A stretch of DNA of 64,000 nucleotides, taken from assembly GCA_922989275.2 (NCBI GenBank), contig OV277862.1:50245786-50309785 (forward strand). The letters are read 5' to 3'. A model generated the notes under the pieces. The model searched no databases. It saw only the letters and a program-made list of their open reading frames with translations, and was not told the origin of the DNA. Positions 63,392-64,000 of the stretch are shown here, piece after piece (the first letter of the stretch is position 1; each line of letters starts with the position of its first letter). The position numbers were made by a program, and so were the translations under genes. The stretch comes from Gari tellinella (lineage: Eukaryota; Mollusca; Bivalvia; Cardiida; Psammobiidae).

Positions 63392-64000
63392 TTAAGCTTG
63401 AAGAGCTTTGCGCTTTGCTTCGATCAGAGGACTGAGATGTTCCGAGTTGGCCTCGAACCAATCATTTTGCTTCTTCCCTTTTTTCTTCCCAAACACGTCA
63501 AGGGCTGTGTCATGCGTGGCAAGTTTCAAGCTGTCCCATTGTTTCTCCGCTGGTAGGTTGTAGTCACCTTTGAAGTTGGCTTGGAAGCTGGCGATGAAGT
63601 CGGCGGAGAGGTCAGGACGTTTTGTCTTGCTTGTATCAATCCGCGACTTCCCTGACTTCTTTGAGCAGTGAAACTTCTTTGGCTGAACACTTACTGTACA
63701 GCACACAAGCGAGTGGTCTGTGTCACAGTCCGCACTATGGAATGTTCTGGTGAGTTGAACATGTTTGAGACTCCTTCTTCTCGTAAGAATAAGGTCAAGT
63801 TGGTGCCAGTGTTTGGACCTTGGATGCCTCCGGGACACTCTGTGATGCGGTTTGGTGCCGAAGTAGGTGTTGGTGATGCACAGCTCATGGTAGGAGCAAA
63901 GCTCTAGCAGTCGCTTTCCGTTGTCGTTACAGTTGCCAATTCCGAAGTTTCCTAGGCAGTTTTGCCATGCCTCGTTGTCTCTACCTACACGAGCGTTGAA
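63392..64000 (-). pseudogene. LINE endonuclease domain, C-terminal part
   Basis: Endonuclease of non-LTR elements nicks target DNA to prime reverse transcription. Reading in from the window edge the frame gives FNARVGRDNEAWQ (end of the GDFNA-type motif with its catalytic Asn), NGKRLLELCSYHELCITNTY, then HPRSKHWHQLDLILTRRR and SADCDTDHSLVCC, where the TDH pair fits the catalytic Asp-His near the end of the fold. About 200 codons are visible and the N-terminal part lies outside. The frame ends in TAA at 63392-63394, after which the same frame continues into the linker and RT, so this stop looks like a nonsense mutation rather than a gene end. Confidence 0.88.

Larger units (their letters stand above)
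61190..64000 (-). mobile_element. Non-LTR (LINE) retrotransposon, 5' end beyond the window
   Basis: A minus-strand element with, in order, an apurinic-type endonuclease (right edge), a linker, reverse transcriptase and a cysteine/histidine tail. Base composition is more GC-rich than the flanks. The single reading frame is broken by a TAA at 63392-63394 and a frameshift near 61380-61400, so this copy is probably dead. I do not assign a clade; EN plus RT in one ORF, without an RNase H segment, is compatible with several LINE groups. The exact 3' end is not determined. Confidence 0.88.

Noticed and set aside
63155..63907. Plus-strand ORFs in 61.4-64 kb
   Set aside because: They lie antisense to the LINE endonuclease and RT and are shadows of that frame.

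Overview
The window is AT-rich animal genomic DNA, almost certainly from a mollusc and most likely a bivalve. I infer this from the style of its repeats (very dense short inverted-repeat elements, a tRNA-derived SINE, Tc1/mariner relatives, a non-LTR retrotransposon) and from the lack of any compact gene layout. I cannot name the species. No complete host gene is visible. One short acidic open segment near 55.2-55.4 kb (minus strand) looks like a host exon; two others are much weaker. The rest reads as intergenic or intronic DNA that has been invaded many times.

Most of the window is miniature inverted-repeat transposable elements (MITEs) with palindromic centres. I see these terminus types. 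(1) TA-flanked elements beginning CAGTGG, about 245 bp, at least 20 copies across the window. (2) TTAA-flanked elements beginning CCC and ending GGG (piggyBac-like), about 150-260 bp, more than 25 copies, with three kinds of centre. (3) TA-flanked elements beginning CAGTAAAACC, about 155-205 bp. (4) hAT-like elements beginning CAGGGCTGCC or CAGGGCTCCAG. (5) GGGGCCCGTTTCATAAA elements. (6) A family of long palindromes containing GATTGGTCAGATTTGAGC. About 50 copies of one ~65-nt hairpin, called core A here (CAAACAGTTTGG ... GACGCC ... GGCGTC ... CCAAACTGTTTG), lie inside or between these elements. A second hairpin, core B (AAAGCAGGCTGAAAGTAAAGCAGAA and its complement), occurs in three different terminus types.

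Region by region. 0-4 kb: tandem TTCTAAC-type repeats, a TTAA element nested in another TTAA element, a core A element. 4-9 kb: mixed MITEs, including a TTAA element nested in a GATTGG palindrome. 11-13.7 kb: CAGTGG elements, one split by a SINE with target duplication. 15-20 kb: dense CAGTGG and TTAA elements, one nested in another, and an old ~170-bp tandem repeat. 24.8-26.1 kb: two degenerate tandem arrays and a CA microsatellite. 27-28.5 kb: three CAGTAAAACC elements. 29.0-30.2 kb: a Tc1-like transposon with a broken transposase. 36.2-37.1 kb: a mariner-like non-autonomous element. 40.0-41.2 kb: a 941-bp TTAA element inserted in the centre of a core B hairpin. 42-45.6 kb: nested and abutting TTAA elements and a hAT-like element. 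46.0-47.4 kb: a 1.4-kb CAGTGG-type element that carries several decayed core A copies in a row. 57.5-59.2 kb: an imperfect direct duplication whose two copies differ by MITE insertions. 61.2-64 kb: a minus-strand non-LTR retrotransposon (endonuclease, reverse transcriptase, zinc-finger tail) broken by one in-frame stop and one frameshift and running off the right edge.

The striking point is modularity: the same hairpin centres occur with different transposon ends, the two arms of a hairpin change together between copies, and several TTAA elements abut and share one TTAA. These look like non-autonomous passengers of several transposases; no intact transposase for any of them is encoded here.
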